Notes: generated from the sequence alone by a model not told the origin. Numbered from the stretch's first letter, positions 14,874 through 22,679 are shown. The stretch is DNA of 34,346 bases from JALYUA01 sp038229875 (GCA_038229875.1 JBBROA010000034.1:1-34346); one strand, 5' to 3'. Numbers and translations are program-made.

Positions 14874-15763
14874 GACACGCGCTTCAACGCGTCCCCGGCT
14901 TTCACGAGCGATGGATTCAGTTTGAGCGCGGCCTGGTAGGCCTGCCTGGCCTCGGTTTTCCTCCCCTGTTTCTCGTAAACCTCGCCCAGGAAGTAATGCG
15001 CGTTGGCGAGCGCCGGCTCGCTCTCCTTCGGGGTATAGGCGACGTACTGCTTGAGCGCCTCCTCGCCCCGCGCCAGGTTCGTGTTCGCGAGCGACGCGGT
15101 GCGCCCGAGGTGGTAGAACGCCGGCATGTACTGCGGGTCGAGCTTCAGCGCGGATTCGAACTCCGCAAAGGCCGCCGCGTAGTTCTTCGCGGAGTTCGCG
15201 AGGTACTGACCGAAGTAGCTGTGTGCCTTCGGAGACGCCGGCTCTTCCCGAAGCGCCTCCAAGTACTCCTTCTCCGCCAGGTCGAGCTTTTTCTGCTGCG
15301 TGTAGATGAACGCATACGCGCGGTGGCCGGCGAGCGGGTTGATCGCCTTGAGGTCCTTCGCCTGCGCGAGCGCCTTCTCGTGCGAGCCGCCCATGATCCC
15401 GGGCGCGCTCGCGTAGAACTGAACCAGGCCAAATCGCGGCTCGTTGTACTTCGGGTCGAGCGCGGCCGCTTTCTCGAACTCGTCCTTCAGTTTCGACGCG
15501 TACCTGGGAGCGCCGAACATCCCGCTCGCCTGCGCTTTGTTGCCGTAGGCGCTGCCGAGCGCGAAGTGCGCCTCGGCGCTCTGCGGCGACTGCGCGACCG
15601 CCTTCTCGAGGATGCCGACCGCGGCATCCGTCTCGCCGCGGCCGAGCGCGGCTCGCCCCTGCTCGATCAGGGAGGTTTGCGCGAGGACCGAAGCCGAGGC
15701 AGAAGTAAGCGTTCCGAGGAGGGCGATGGCGCGGCTCATGCGCCGGAGGAGACTGATTCGCAT
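14870..15763 (-). CDS. Secreted TPR-repeat protein
   Basis: 297 residues. The ATG at 15763 follows AAGGTGACGATC and opens a signal peptide (MRISLLRRMSRAIALLG to SVLAQ). At least five tetratricopeptide-type units follow, e.g. ALGRGETDAAVGILEKAVAQ, AEAHFALGSAYGNKAQ, KAHSYFGQYLANSAKNY, ANAHYFLGEVYEKQGRKTEA and AYQAALKLNPSLVKAGDAL. TPRs mediate protein-protein contacts. It is the fourth gene of the GntR-ABC unit, 29 bp after the permease, and may be a periplasmic partner of that exporter. The partner itself cannot be read from the sequence. Confidence 0.85.
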   Translation of the reverse strand: MRISLLRRMSRAIALLGTLTSASASVLAQTSLIEQGRAALGRGETDAAVGILEKAVAQSPQSAEAHFALGSAYGNKAQASGMFGAPRYASKLKDEFEKAAALDPKYNEPRFGLVQFYASAPGIMGGSHEKALAQAKDLKAINPLAGHRAYAFIYTQQKKLDLAEKEYLEALREEPASPKAHSYFGQYLANSAKNYAAAFAEFESALKLDPQYMPAFYHLGRTASLANTNLARGEEALKQYVAYTPKESEPALANAHYFLGEVYEKQGRKTEARQAYQAALKLNPSLVKAGDALKRVS

Positions 15764-15792
15764 GATCGTCACCTTTCGATTTCCGTCTCCGT

Positions 15793-16737
15793 TCACATCG
15801 GCTCCCGATACCGGCGCAGGCGCACCGCGGCCGCGAGGAACGCCGCCGCCAGGAGCAGCCCGAGCCACAGGCCCGGCGTGCGGAGAAATTTCACCGGATC
15901 GAGCTGCGAGACGCGATCGACGACGGTCCCGTGTTGGCCCGCTGTCCCCGGCGGAATGTCGAAAGCCGCCGTCATGGCACCCATGAAGCGGTACCGGAGC
16001 AGCGAGGCGATGTGCGTGGTGTTGAAGGCGGCGCGCTCGACCGCGGCAATCACCGCGAACGGAAGCACGGCCCAGAGGAGCGGAGTGCGCCGCGCCCAGC
16101 CGGATACGAGCAGCAGCCAGGCGTAGATCGGCGCATGCCAGAGGGCGAAAACGAAGACGCCGTAAACCAGCGCGAGCGGCATCTGAAACAGATGCAGATG
16201 GGAGTACCACGTGGCGGGGCTCACCCGACTCGCCATCAGGATGAAGCTGCCCCACAGCAGAACACTCACCTGCGCCGCGAAGCTCAATGCCAGGCCGATC
16301 AGCGGCAGCACGACGAGCGGGATGGCAGCTTTCGAGAGAACCGTCGTGCGATCGGAGACCGGGAGCGACTTCCAGAACAGGATGCTGCGGTCGCGGCGCT
16401 CCCCGTACAGCGCGTCCAAGGAGTAGAAAAGCCCGACGAGGATCGTCGTCATCATGATCATGCTCGGCGCGATGCTGAACGGAGAAGCGGCGACCAGATG
16501 CTGCCTGGCCGGGTCCATCGTCGAGAGGGCCCGCACCTTGCGCGGCAGGCCGAACGTCGTCATCGCCAGAACGAAGAGGACGAAGCCCGCTACGGCCAGA
16601 GGCGCAATGGTCAAAGAACGGTTCTCCCAGAGCTCGCGCCGGATCGACCAGTCCAGGGGACGGGTCGCGTTCATGCGCGCGAGCGCGCCATCATGCGGAT
16701 CGCGGGAAGCGTCGAGCGGGACATCGGGCGCGCTCAT
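15793..16737 (-). CDS. ABC-2 type transporter permease
   Basis: 314 residues. The ATG at 16737 overlaps the ATPase stop by four bases. About six hydrophobic helices: LTIAPLAVAGFVLFVLAMTT, SMIMMTTILVGLFYSLDAL, AIPLVVLPLIGLALSFAAQV, LALVYGVFVFALWHAPIYAW, LLWAVLPFAVIAAVERAAF and LWLGLLLAAAFLAAAVRL. The motif LYGERRDRSILFWKSLPVSD after helix 2 is the standard cytoplasmic coupling segment of ABC-2 permeases controlled by YtrA-type regulators. It partners with the adjacent ATPase; substrate unknown. Confidence 0.88.
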   Translation of the reverse strand: MSAPDVPLDASRDPHDGALARMNATRPLDWSIRRELWENRSLTIAPLAVAGFVLFVLAMTTFGLPRKVRALSTMDPARQHLVAASPFSIAPSMIMMTTILVGLFYSLDALYGERRDRSILFWKSLPVSDRTTVLSKAAIPLVVLPLIGLALSFAAQVSVLLWGSFILMASRVSPATWYSHLHLFQMPLALVYGVFVFALWHAPIYAWLLLVSGWARRTPLLWAVLPFAVIAAVERAAFNTTHIASLLRYRFMGAMTAAFDIPPGTAGQHGTVVDRVSQLDPVKFLRTPGLWLGLLLAAAFLAAAVRLRRYREPM

Positions 16738-17606
16738 GCGGCGCCTCCGGCCTCACCGGCGTCCCGGCCCATCACGGCGACGAAGAGATCGGCGATCGTC
16801 GGCGTGCGCACGTCGCCCAGCGCCGCGAGCCGCTCGCGGTCGGCATGATCGAAGAGCAGGATGGTGCGTCCGAAGACCGGGCGCTCGTGGATCGGAAGGA
16901 GCGCGCGCGCTTCATCGACGCGCTCGGGTCTCACCATCACCTCCAGGTACCGCGACTCGAACGCCTCCATGCTGGACTCGAGAACGATGCGGCCGCGGTT
17001 CACGAAGACGAAATCGGTCAGAACGTCCTGGATCTCGTCGATCTGGTGCGTCGTCACGATGACCGTGCGGCTGTGATCGAAGTAGTCGTTCAGCAGCGAG
17101 TCGTAGAACCGTTTACGAAACAGGATGTCCAGGCCGAGCGTGGGCTCGTCGAGAACCAGGAGCCTCGCGTCAACCGCCATCACCAGCGCGAGATGCAGCT
17201 GGGTGACCATGCCCTTGGAAAGCTCCTTCACCCTGCTCGCGGGCTTGATGTCCGTCTTCTTAAGAAAGCCCTCCGCTTTCACCCGATCGAACCGCGGGTG
17301 CACGCCCGCGAGGTACTGGAGCGCCTGGGAAACCCGCATCCACCGCGGCATCACGGCGACGTCGGTGATGAAGGAGACATCGCGCATGAGCTGATCCCGT
17401 TCGGTCCAGGGGTCCCGCCCCAGGACTTTCAGCTCTCCCTCGTAGGCGGTGAGGCCGAGAATCGCGTGGAGCGCGGTGCTCTTGCCGGCGCCATTGGGGC
17501 CGACGATTCCGAGGATGCGTCCCTCTTCCACATGGAGGTCGATCCCGTTCAGGGCGACGGTCTTGCCGTAGCTCTTGCGGAGGCCGCGCGCTTCGATGGC
17601 GGGCAT
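16734..17606 (-). CDS. ABC transporter ATP-binding protein
   Basis: 290 residues from an ATG at 17606, two bases after the GntR stop; an upstream in-frame extension overlapping GntR is rejected. Walker A is GPNGAGKST (36-44), the signature LSKGM (129-133) with Gln following, Walker B RLLVLDEPTLGLD (148-160) and the switch His187 in VTTHQ. The C-terminal domain (EAFESRYLEVMVRPERVDEA) is typical of ABC-2 exporters. With the overlapping permease it forms an exporter under the GntR protein; YtrA-type operons elsewhere respond to cell-wall-active compounds, so a similar stress role is possible. Confidence 0.93.
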   Translation of the reverse strand: MPAIEARGLRKSYGKTVALNGIDLHVEEGRILGIVGPNGAGKSTALHAILGLTAYEGELKVLGRDPWTERDQLMRDVSFITDVAVMPRWMRVSQALQYLAGVHPRFDRVKAEGFLKKTDIKPASRVKELSKGMVTQLHLALVMAVDARLLVLDEPTLGLDILFRKRFYDSLLNDYFDHSRTVIVTTHQIDEIQDVLTDFVFVNRGRIVLESSMEAFESRYLEVMVRPERVDEARALLPIHERPVFGRTILLFDHADRERLAALGDVRTPTIADLFVAVMGRDAGEAGGAA

Positions 17607-17608
17607 GG

Positions 17609-18040
17609 CTACGGCGCCTCTTCTTCGGGTTTCGATGGACGCGCGCCCGCCGGGGACGAAGCGGGAGCGGCGGGAGCGCCCGCGGCGGCGGCGGCGGCGA
17701 GCAGATCTTTCGGGGTCAGGCCGAGCCGCTGGATCGTCGCGGAAATCCGCGGCCACTGTTCCGCGATGAACTTCTGGCGCTCGGCATGGAGCAGGAGCTC
17801 TCGCGCGCCTTCGTTGATGAACATCCCCCGGCCCCGCCGGCTCTCGACGAGTCGCTCGTCGACCAGCTCCTGATAGCCCTTCAGGACCGTAATCGGATTG
17901 ACGCGGTATTCGGCGGCGACGTTGCGGACGGACGGCAGCGGATCGCCCTCTTTGAGAACGCCGTCGAGGATCATTGCGACCACGCGATCCCGAAGCTGTC
18001 GATAGATCGGCTGACTGTCATTCCACTCACGCTCCATCAC
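17609..18040 (-). CDS. GntR-family regulator, YtrA subfamily
   Basis: 143 residues. The N-terminal winged helix is typical: PIYRQLRDRVVAMILDG, then PLPSVRNVAAEYRVNPITVLKGYQ, then LVESRRGRGMFI. A short helical tail follows instead of a full effector domain, which defines the YtrA subgroup. The last ~30 residues are Ala/Pro-rich (AAAAAAGAPAAPASSPAG). It is the first gene of an operon with an ABC ATPase and permease, the standard YtrA arrangement. A palindrome at 18136-18157 about 95 bp upstream is the likely operator for self-repression. Confidence 0.92.
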   Translation of the reverse strand: MMEREWNDSQPIYRQLRDRVVAMILDGVLKEGDPLPSVRNVAAEYRVNPITVLKGYQELVDERLVESRRGRGMFINEGARELLLHAERQKFIAEQWPRISATIQRLGLTPKDLLAAAAAAGAPAAPASSPAGARPSKPEEEAP

Positions 18041-18135
18041 GGTTTCGAAGAAAGGAGGGGCCGGGGATCACACGGACCGGCCCCGCCCTCCAACTCGTGT
18101 GGCATCCCTGGTTCGAAGCACGGAGTTGTCATGTG

Positions 18136-18157
18136 GTGCTGTAGTTGACTACAACAC
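18136..18157. promoter_or_regulatory. Candidate operator of the GntR-ABC operon
   Basis: An interrupted dyad centred between 18146 and 18147: TGTAGT-TG-ACTACA with a second matching shell GTG...CAC outside it. Its place upstream of the YtrA-type regulator and its symmetry fit a GntR binding site. On the minus strand a weak -35-like TTGCTA lies just before it, so a bound regulator would cover the promoter. Binding is inferred. Confidence 0.55.
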
Positions 18158-18292
18158 TAGATCAATAGCAAGAGCTTTTTTTTCTCCTTTTCTCCGCCGG
18201 CCGCGGCCCGCGCCGCCCGGGGCGTTCTCCTGCCCGCTTCTGCGGCCAGCTCGCGGAAGGCCCTGCGGGGTGACGGATTCGGCTGCTCCCAT
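18149..18292 (-). CDS. Possible 47-residue arginine-rich ORF after repeat copy 2 (doubtful)
   Basis: An ATG at 18292 sits directly at the end of the second 24-bp repeat, which supplies AGGAAA as a ribosome binding site with good spacing. The product is basic and low-complexity (GRGRRRKGEKKALAIDLVL at the end), its stop falls inside the candidate GntR operator, and no family is recognised. It may be chance translation of leader DNA. Otherwise 18041-18290 holds only the operator region. Confidence 0.25.
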   Translation of the reverse strand: MGAAESVTPQGLPRAGRRSGQENAPGGAGRGRRRKGEKKALAIDLVL

Positions 18293-18314
18293 CGGTTTCC
18301 TAGGGGAGTCTACG
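18291..18314. promoter_or_regulatory. 24-bp repeat, copy 2 (upstream of GntR-ABC operon)
   Basis: Perfect copy of 11967-11990 in the same orientation, about 250 bp upstream of the GntR start. Copy 1 is the leader of PadR. Here no PadR gene follows. Either both transporter operons share a regulatory site, or a PadR promoter was copied here and lost its gene. Confidence 0.5.
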
Positions 18315-18480
18315 GCCCCCGGCCCTCCGGGTTTCATGCGGCGAGGACCGGCGCTCGGCCGGACGCCGGGTGACACGCGCGGCAAAGTCAGTCTCCGGTC
18401 GGTCGCCTTTCAAGCGGAATCCTTCGGCGCGTCGGGACGTGACCCCGAACCCGACGACGATCGCCGCGGGGGCCGCCGCG

Positions 18481-18704
18481 GGACGCGTCGTCCTGGCGCA
18501 CGCCGGCAACTTGCATGACGGGACGCTGCAGGACGACGGACATTTCGCGACCGACCCGAAGGTGATCTCCTCCGACGGCACGCAGTTCACCATCCGGATC
18601 GCCGGCCAGTTCTCGGGAAGGGGATTCTCGCGCAAACGGCCGTCGAGCAGTCGGGCGCGGGCGGAGCCTGTCGCTACACGGTCGAATGGACCGGCACGCG
18701 GTGA
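18481..18704 (+). pseudogene. Decayed secreted-protein fragment, frameshifted
   Basis: In one frame the DNA reads GRVVLAHAGNLHDGTLQDDG, HFATDPKVISSDGTQFTIRI and AGQFSG. Near 18620 the sense moves to another frame, ILAQTAVEQSGAGGACRYTV followed by EWTGTR and a stop at 18702-18704. The ending resembles small secreted beta-rich proteins. No start codon, ribosome site or signal peptide can be found upstream (18315-18480 shows no credible coding), so this appears to be a 5'-truncated and frameshifted remnant. The family is not recognised. Confidence 0.45.
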
Positions 18705-18708
18705 ATGG

Positions 18709-18780
18709 TTAGGGATTAGGGATTAGGGATTAGGGATTAGGGATTAGGGATTAGGGATTAGGGATTAGGGATTAGGGATT
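18709..18780 (+). repeat. Heptanucleotide tandem array (TTAGGGA) x10
   Basis: Ten uninterrupted, identical copies of TTAGGGA followed by TT. It begins five bases after the stop of the decayed gene and ends 70 bp before the DUF5694 stop. Perfect uniformity suggests recent expansion or active slippage. Similar heptamer arrays are known as short tandemly repeated repetitive sequences in cyanobacteria; here it is intergenic and its function is unknown. Confidence 0.97.
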
Positions 18781-18852
18781 AAAAGAAAACTCGCAGGGCT
18801 CCGGCTTCTCCGCTCTTTTTCTTTTTCCTCGTCTGTCGCCTGTCGTCCGTCT

Positions 18853-19680
18853 TCACTTCACGAACTCGGCGAGCTTGCGCAGCCTGAAACCCGGGTCGCT
18901 CCCGAAGTCGTGGCGGAGCCAGCCGAGGTGTCCGGCCCCGAAGATCACCAGCACGCGGTCGTTCGGCGAGTCCACGATCCGGGAGACCGCGCTGAAGATC
19001 CGCATGTTCCGCCGGAACCAGTCGGAGACGAGGTCTGCGCCGGCCCAGTCGCCGGGCTCCCCGAGGTGCGCTTCCCGATAGTAAAAGCCGACATCCTCTG
19101 TGACCTTCTGGTCGGCGTTCATGGAGAGCAGCGCCTCGAGCACGGTGTGCGAGGCGAGATATTCGTTCTGCGCCTTCACCATGGTCCCGACGTCCGCCAT
19201 GATCGCGTCGAGCTCCTTCGATCGCCCGCTCGCCTTCGCGAAGTTCACGACCCGCGGGAACGGGAAGTCGCCGTCCACGTCGGTCGCGTACACCGTCTTG
19301 TGGCCGAGCTCGCGGGCGAGGCGAAAGCCGATCTGTTCGATCTCGTTGCGCGTGAGCTCGTGCTTGCCGGCGAGGTATTCGGCGTAGGGCTTCGTGACGC
19401 GGTCCGCGGTCTCGGATTCCACCGCGATCTTCGTCGGGCGGAACCTCTTCAGAACTTCGGTGACCTCGGCGATCTCCGCCTGGCGTTTCGGGGTCAGCAC
19501 GTCGTCGGCCTTCGTGTTGAAGAGGTCGTGCCCGGGATTGGCCATGTGGTACACGCCCAGCACCAGGACCTCGGCACGAGCGGCAGCCGGCTCCGGCCCC
19601 AGTGCGGCGGCAGATTGCCCCAGGGCGGAAATCGTCGTTCCCATGGCCAGCGCGAAGACGGCAACGGATCGCTTTCCCAT
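18853..19680 (-). CDS. Secreted DUF5694-family protein
   Basis: 275 residues, ATG at 19680 after AAGGAGCC. A signal peptide (AVFALAMGTTISALGQSAAA) is followed by VLVLGVYHMANPGHDLFN, then KRQAEIAEVTEVLKRFRPTK and IAVES. These are hallmarks of DUF5694, a family distantly related to TraB/ChaN-like proteins with a conserved GxYH motif. The C-terminus has VLVIFGAGHLGWLRHDF, a second conserved His segment. The biochemical role is not established. It is a monocistronic minus-strand gene. Confidence 0.82.
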   Translation of the reverse strand: MGKRSVAVFALAMGTTISALGQSAAALGPEPAAARAEVLVLGVYHMANPGHDLFNTKADDVLTPKRQAEIAEVTEVLKRFRPTKIAVESETADRVTKPYAEYLAGKHELTRNEIEQIGFRLARELGHKTVYATDVDGDFPFPRVVNFAKASGRSKELDAIMADVGTMVKAQNEYLASHTVLEALLSMNADQKVTEDVGFYYREAHLGEPGDWAGADLVSDWFRRNMRIFSAVSRIVDSPNDRVLVIFGAGHLGWLRHDFGSDPGFRLRKLAEFVK

Positions 19681-19788
19681 GTCTCGGCTCCTTGAGTATG
19701 GAATCTCTCGAAACGCATGGAATCTCTGGAAGGGTTACGTGCGACGAACGGCAGAAGTTCTCTCGAAATACGAGCCGAACGTCGCCCG

Positions 19789-19814
19789 CCCTCTCCCAAG
19801 GCGCGGGAAAAGGG
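19789..19814. repeat. GC-rich imperfect hairpin (CCCTCTCCC...GGGAAAAGGG)
   Basis: Arms separated by AAGGCGC, located between the DUF5694 and DUF2277 genes. It is similar in design to 4705-4737 and 20211-20238. Upstream, ATGGAATCTCT occurs twice (from 19699 and 19718). Confidence 0.35.
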
Positions 19815-19862
19815 AAGCCGATTGCGCTTGCACCTGCAAACGCTCGAGCCAGGCTCCTCGAC

Positions 19863-20165
19863 TCAGCGGAGCGGCTCTATCGGGGTCCGTTTCGGCTCCT
19901 TGCCGAAACGCGCCCTGGACCGCTCGATATGCTTTCGGATCTCGACGTCGCGATCCTTCGGCTCGGCGGTCGTGACCCAACCGTGGATCAGGCGCTCCGC
20001 GGCAGCGGTCACCTCGTCGACCGTACGTTCGAAGAGCTCCTCGTTCGCCTTCGAGGGCTTGTTCGCTCCGCTCAGTTTTCGGACGAACTGCACGGCCGAG
20101 GCGCGGATCTCCGTGGAAGTGGCAGGCGGCGCGAAGTTGGCGAGGGTTCGAATGTTTCGGCACAT
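19863..20165 (-). CDS. DUF2277-family protein
   Basis: 100 residues starting MCRNIRTLANFAPPATSTEI, the family's highly characteristic opening; an in-frame ATG 12 codons upstream adds non-conserved residues and is rejected. The middle has QFVRKLSGANKPSKANEELF and the end VTTAEPKDRDVEIRKHIERS. DUF2277 proteins are small, cytosolic and of unknown function. The only cysteine is residue 2, in the conserved MCRNI. Confidence 0.9.
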   Translation of the reverse strand: MCRNIRTLANFAPPATSTEIRASAVQFVRKLSGANKPSKANEELFERTVDEVTAAAERLIHGWVTTAEPKDRDVEIRKHIERSRARFGKEPKRTPIEPLR

Positions 20166-20210
20166 GCGGAGACTGTAATCGGGGCGACGTAAGACAGGCA
20201 AACAGGCGTT

Positions 20211-20238
20211 TCTCCCCTCCCCGGCGCGGGGGGGGGCC
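20211..20238. repeat. GC-rich imperfect hairpin (CTCCCCTCCCC...GGGGGGGGG)
   Basis: C-rich arm, GGCGC centre and a run of nine or more G. Third member of the intergenic set at 4705 and 19789; located between the divergent DUF2277 and VOC genes. Confidence 0.35.
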
Positions 20239-20339
20239 AGTGTGAGAACGGCTGAAGCCGTGACGCAGCGGACTCGGAGGGCATATCTTTGCGTCGCGGT
20301 TTTCGATCAGAGGTTGAATCCGCATTTCAGGAGGTGAAC

Positions 20340-20810
20340 ATGAATGCGAGAAAGATCCCGGACGGTTACGAGGCTCCCATCCCGTACCTGATCGTCGAGG
20401 GCGCCGCCGCGGCGATCGACTACTACAAAAAGGCCTTCGGCGCGAAGGAAGTCATGCGCATGCCCGGTCCCGACGGCAGGATCGGACACGCCGACCTCGT
20501 CATCGGCGGCGGACACGTGATGCTCGCGGACGAGTCGCCGCAAATGAACCATCGCGGTCCGAAGTCGTTCGGCGGCTCTCCCGTGAGCCTCTGCATCTAC
20601 GTGGACGACGTAGACGCCGTCATGAAACGAGCCGTGGACGCCGGCGGGACTCTTACCCGCCCGGTCGAGGATCAGTTCTACGGGGACCGCACAGGCGGCC
20701 TCACGGACCCCTTCGGGCACATCTGGTTGGTGATGACGCACGTCGAGGACGTCTCGCAGGAGGAGATGGCAAAGCGCGGCGCGGCGATGGCTCCTTCGAC
20801 GACCGCCTGA
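20340..20810 (+). CDS. VOC-superfamily protein (PhnB/glyoxalase-like)
   Basis: 156 residues. The ATG at 20340 follows a perfect AGGAGGTGA. The sequence has the features of PhnB-like VOC proteins: PYLIVEGAAAAIDYYKKAFG, then HADLVIGGGHVMLADE, SVSLCIYVDDVDAV-type strand, and GGLTDPFGHIWLVMTHVEDV at the end. VOC proteins bind metals or hydrophobic ligands; many PhnB-like ones have no defined substrate. It stands alone with its own ribosome site. Confidence 0.88.
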   Translation: MNARKIPDGYEAPIPYLIVEGAAAAIDYYKKAFGAKEVMRMPGPDGRIGHADLVIGGGHVMLADESPQMNHRGPKSFGGSPVSLCIYVDDVDAVMKRAVDAGGTLTRPVEDQFYGDRTGGLTDPFGHIWLVMTHVEDVSQEEMAKRGAAMAPSTTA

Positions 20811-21015
20811 TCGAGGGCTGACTCTAACCCGCCCGCGAGCCTCGGAAGCGCCGGCGCGCCGTGCGCTCGCAGAGCTGGCGGGGGCCGGCGTACCAATCTC
20901 GCGGCCTCGCCGGATCGCGAGCGGCCCGAAACCATCTCCAAGAATTTGCGCCGCGGAGGACTTCTGCTGCAGTAGGCTCCCGGATGAACCGATCAAACGA
21001 TCAACCGGAGGCTTC

Positions 21016-21663
21016 ATGGCAGACGATCCGCCGAAGGGCTCCGCGAAGCCCACCCGCCGGGCTTTTCTTCGAACCACGGGTACCTCGGCGGCAGCCGCCG
21101 TCATGGCGGCATGCGTGCCGCCCACCCAGACCGCTCCCGGGCAGAAACCCCCGGCGGCGGCCGCGCCAGCCGGAGTCGCGGAGGGACCCGGCATAGCCGG
21201 AGCGGTCCCGATCACTCTTCGGATCAACGGCAAGGACCGCCCGCTTCGCGTCGATCCCCGGACGACGCTCCTCGATTGCATCCGCGAGACCGTCGCTTTG
21301 ACCGGAACGAAGAAGGGCTGTGATCACGGGCAATGCGGCGCATGCACGGTGAACGTGAACGGCCGGCGGGTGAATTCGTGCCTCAGCCTGGCGCTGATGC
21401 ATGACGGCGAAGAGATCACGACAATCGAGGGCCTCGGCACGCCCGAGGCTCTGCATCCGATGCAGGCGGCATTCGTCGCCTGCGACGGTTACCAGTGCGG
21501 ATACTGCACGTCCGGACAGATCATGTCGGCCGTCGCCTTGCTCAAGGAGCCCTGCGGTCCCGACGACACGGCCGTGAAGGAGCTGATGAGCGGCAACATC
21601 TGCCGCTGCGGCGCCTACCCCAACATCGTCGCCGCCATCCAGCAAGTGCGCAAGAACGCCTGA
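21016..21663 (+). CDS. paoA: Aldehyde oxidoreductase 2Fe-2S subunit with Tat signal (PaoA type)
   Basis: 215 residues. A twin-arginine signal (TRRAFLRTTG, RR at 14-15) is followed by an Ala-rich segment ending VMAAC; Cys33 could be a lipobox cysteine. The plant-type 2Fe-2S cluster uses C102, C107, C110 (GCDHGQCGAC) and C122. The second cluster uses C161, C164 (CGYCTSGQ) and C196, C198 (ICRCGAYPN). This is the electron-transfer subunit of a periplasmic molybdenum aldehyde dehydrogenase, next to its FAD and molybdenum subunits. 20811-21015 upstream holds no gene and probably contains the operon promoter. Confidence 0.92.
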   Translation: MADDPPKGSAKPTRRAFLRTTGTSAAAAVMAACVPPTQTAPGQKPPAAAAPAGVAEGPGIAGAVPITLRINGKDRPLRVDPRTTLLDCIRETVALTGTKKGCDHGQCGACTVNVNGRRVNSCLSLALMHDGEEITTIEGLGTPEALHPMQAAFVACDGYQCGYCTSGQIMSAVALLKEPCGPDDTAVKELMSGNICRCGAYPNIVAAIQQVRKNA

Positions 21664-21677
21664 GGGCGAGAGGAACC

Positions 21678-22679
21678 ATGCATACCTTCGAGTTCGTCCG
21701 GCCACCCGATTCCGCATCGGCCGTTGCGACCGCCGCAAAGGCGAAGACCGCCCAGCAGGGGGCCGACGTGCGGTTTATCGCGGGCGGGACGACGCTCCTG
21801 GATCTGATGAAGTTAAACGTCGAGACGCCCGGGCGTCTCATCGACATCAACCGACTGACGCTCGGCAAGGTCGAAGCGACCTCGGAGGGCGGGCTGTCGA
21901 TCGGCGCCACCGTTCGCAATTCCGATCTCGCCCACCACCCGTCGGTGCAGCGGGACTACGCCGTGCTGTCCTCGGCGCTTCTCTCGGGCGCGTCGGCGCA
22001 GCTTCGCAACATGGCAACGACCGCGGGCAACCTGCTTCAGCGAACGCGATGCATGTACTTCCGCGACACCGCGATGCCCTGCAACAAGCGGGAGCCTGGA
22101 ACCGGCTGTCCGGCCATCACGGGCAGCAACCGCATGCTCGCCGTGCTCGGCACGAGCGATCAATGCATCGCGAGCCACCCGTCGGACATGTGCGTTGCGA
22201 TGGCGGCGCTCGAGGCGACGATCCAGGTGCAGGGACCGGGGGGCAAACGCGCGATCCCGATCGGCCAATTCCATCTCCTGCCCGGTAACACGCCCGGCCG
22301 CGAGACGGTGCTCGAACCGGGCGACCTCATCACACACGTCACGCTCCCGCCGCCCGTCGCGGGGAGCAAACAGGTCTATCTGAAGCTGCGCGACCGGGCG
22401 TCTTACGAGTTTGCCCTGGCGTCGGCCGCCGTCGTGATGACTGTCGCGGGCGGAAAAGTGACCCGCGCGCGCATCGCCCTGGGAGGCGTGGGGACGAAAC
22501 CCTGGCGTTCCCCCGAGGCCGAAGCGGCGCTCGTCGGACAGGCTGCCGGCGCCGCGAGCTTTCGCGGCGCGGCCGAAGCCGCCATGCGCGGCGCAAAACC
22601 GCAGAGCGAAAACGGATTCAAGATCGAGCTCGCCAAACGCTGCCTCGCGCACGCGCTCCAGACCGCGCTGACCGCCTGA
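21678..22679 (+). CDS. paoB: Aldehyde oxidoreductase FAD subunit (PaoB type)
   Basis: 333 residues, ATG at 21678, 14 bp after the 2Fe-2S subunit, with AGAGGAACC upstream. FAD-binding motifs are FIAGGTTLLDLMK (33-45) and TTAGNLLQRTRC. Cysteines C125, C135, C144 (RCMYFRD, PCNKREPGTGC) fit the extra 4Fe-4S site described for PaoB-type subunits, with C163 or C172 as the possible fourth ligand. The C-terminal CO-dehydrogenase flavoprotein domain is present (SYEFALASAAVVMTV, ARIALGGVGTKPWR). It passes electrons from the molybdenum centre to the final acceptor. Confidence 0.92.
   Translation: MHTFEFVRPPDSASAVATAAKAKTAQQGADVRFIAGGTTLLDLMKLNVETPGRLIDINRLTLGKVEATSEGGLSIGATVRNSDLAHHPSVQRDYAVLSSALLSGASAQLRNMATTAGNLLQRTRCMYFRDTAMPCNKREPGTGCPAITGSNRMLAVLGTSDQCIASHPSDMCVAMAALEATIQVQGPGGKRAIPIGQFHLLPGNTPGRETVLEPGDLITHVTLPPPVAGSKQVYLKLRDRASYEFALASAAVVMTVAGGKVTRARIALGGVGTKPWRSPEAEAALVGQAAGAASFRGAAEAAMRGAKPQSENGFKIELAKRCLAHALQTALTA

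Noticed and set aside
18709..18780. CRISPR array or telomere
   Set aside because: Tandem heptamers without spacers are not CRISPR. The resemblance to a eukaryotic telomere repeat is superficial: the unit is seven bases, lies within a chromosome and is flanked by bacterial genes.
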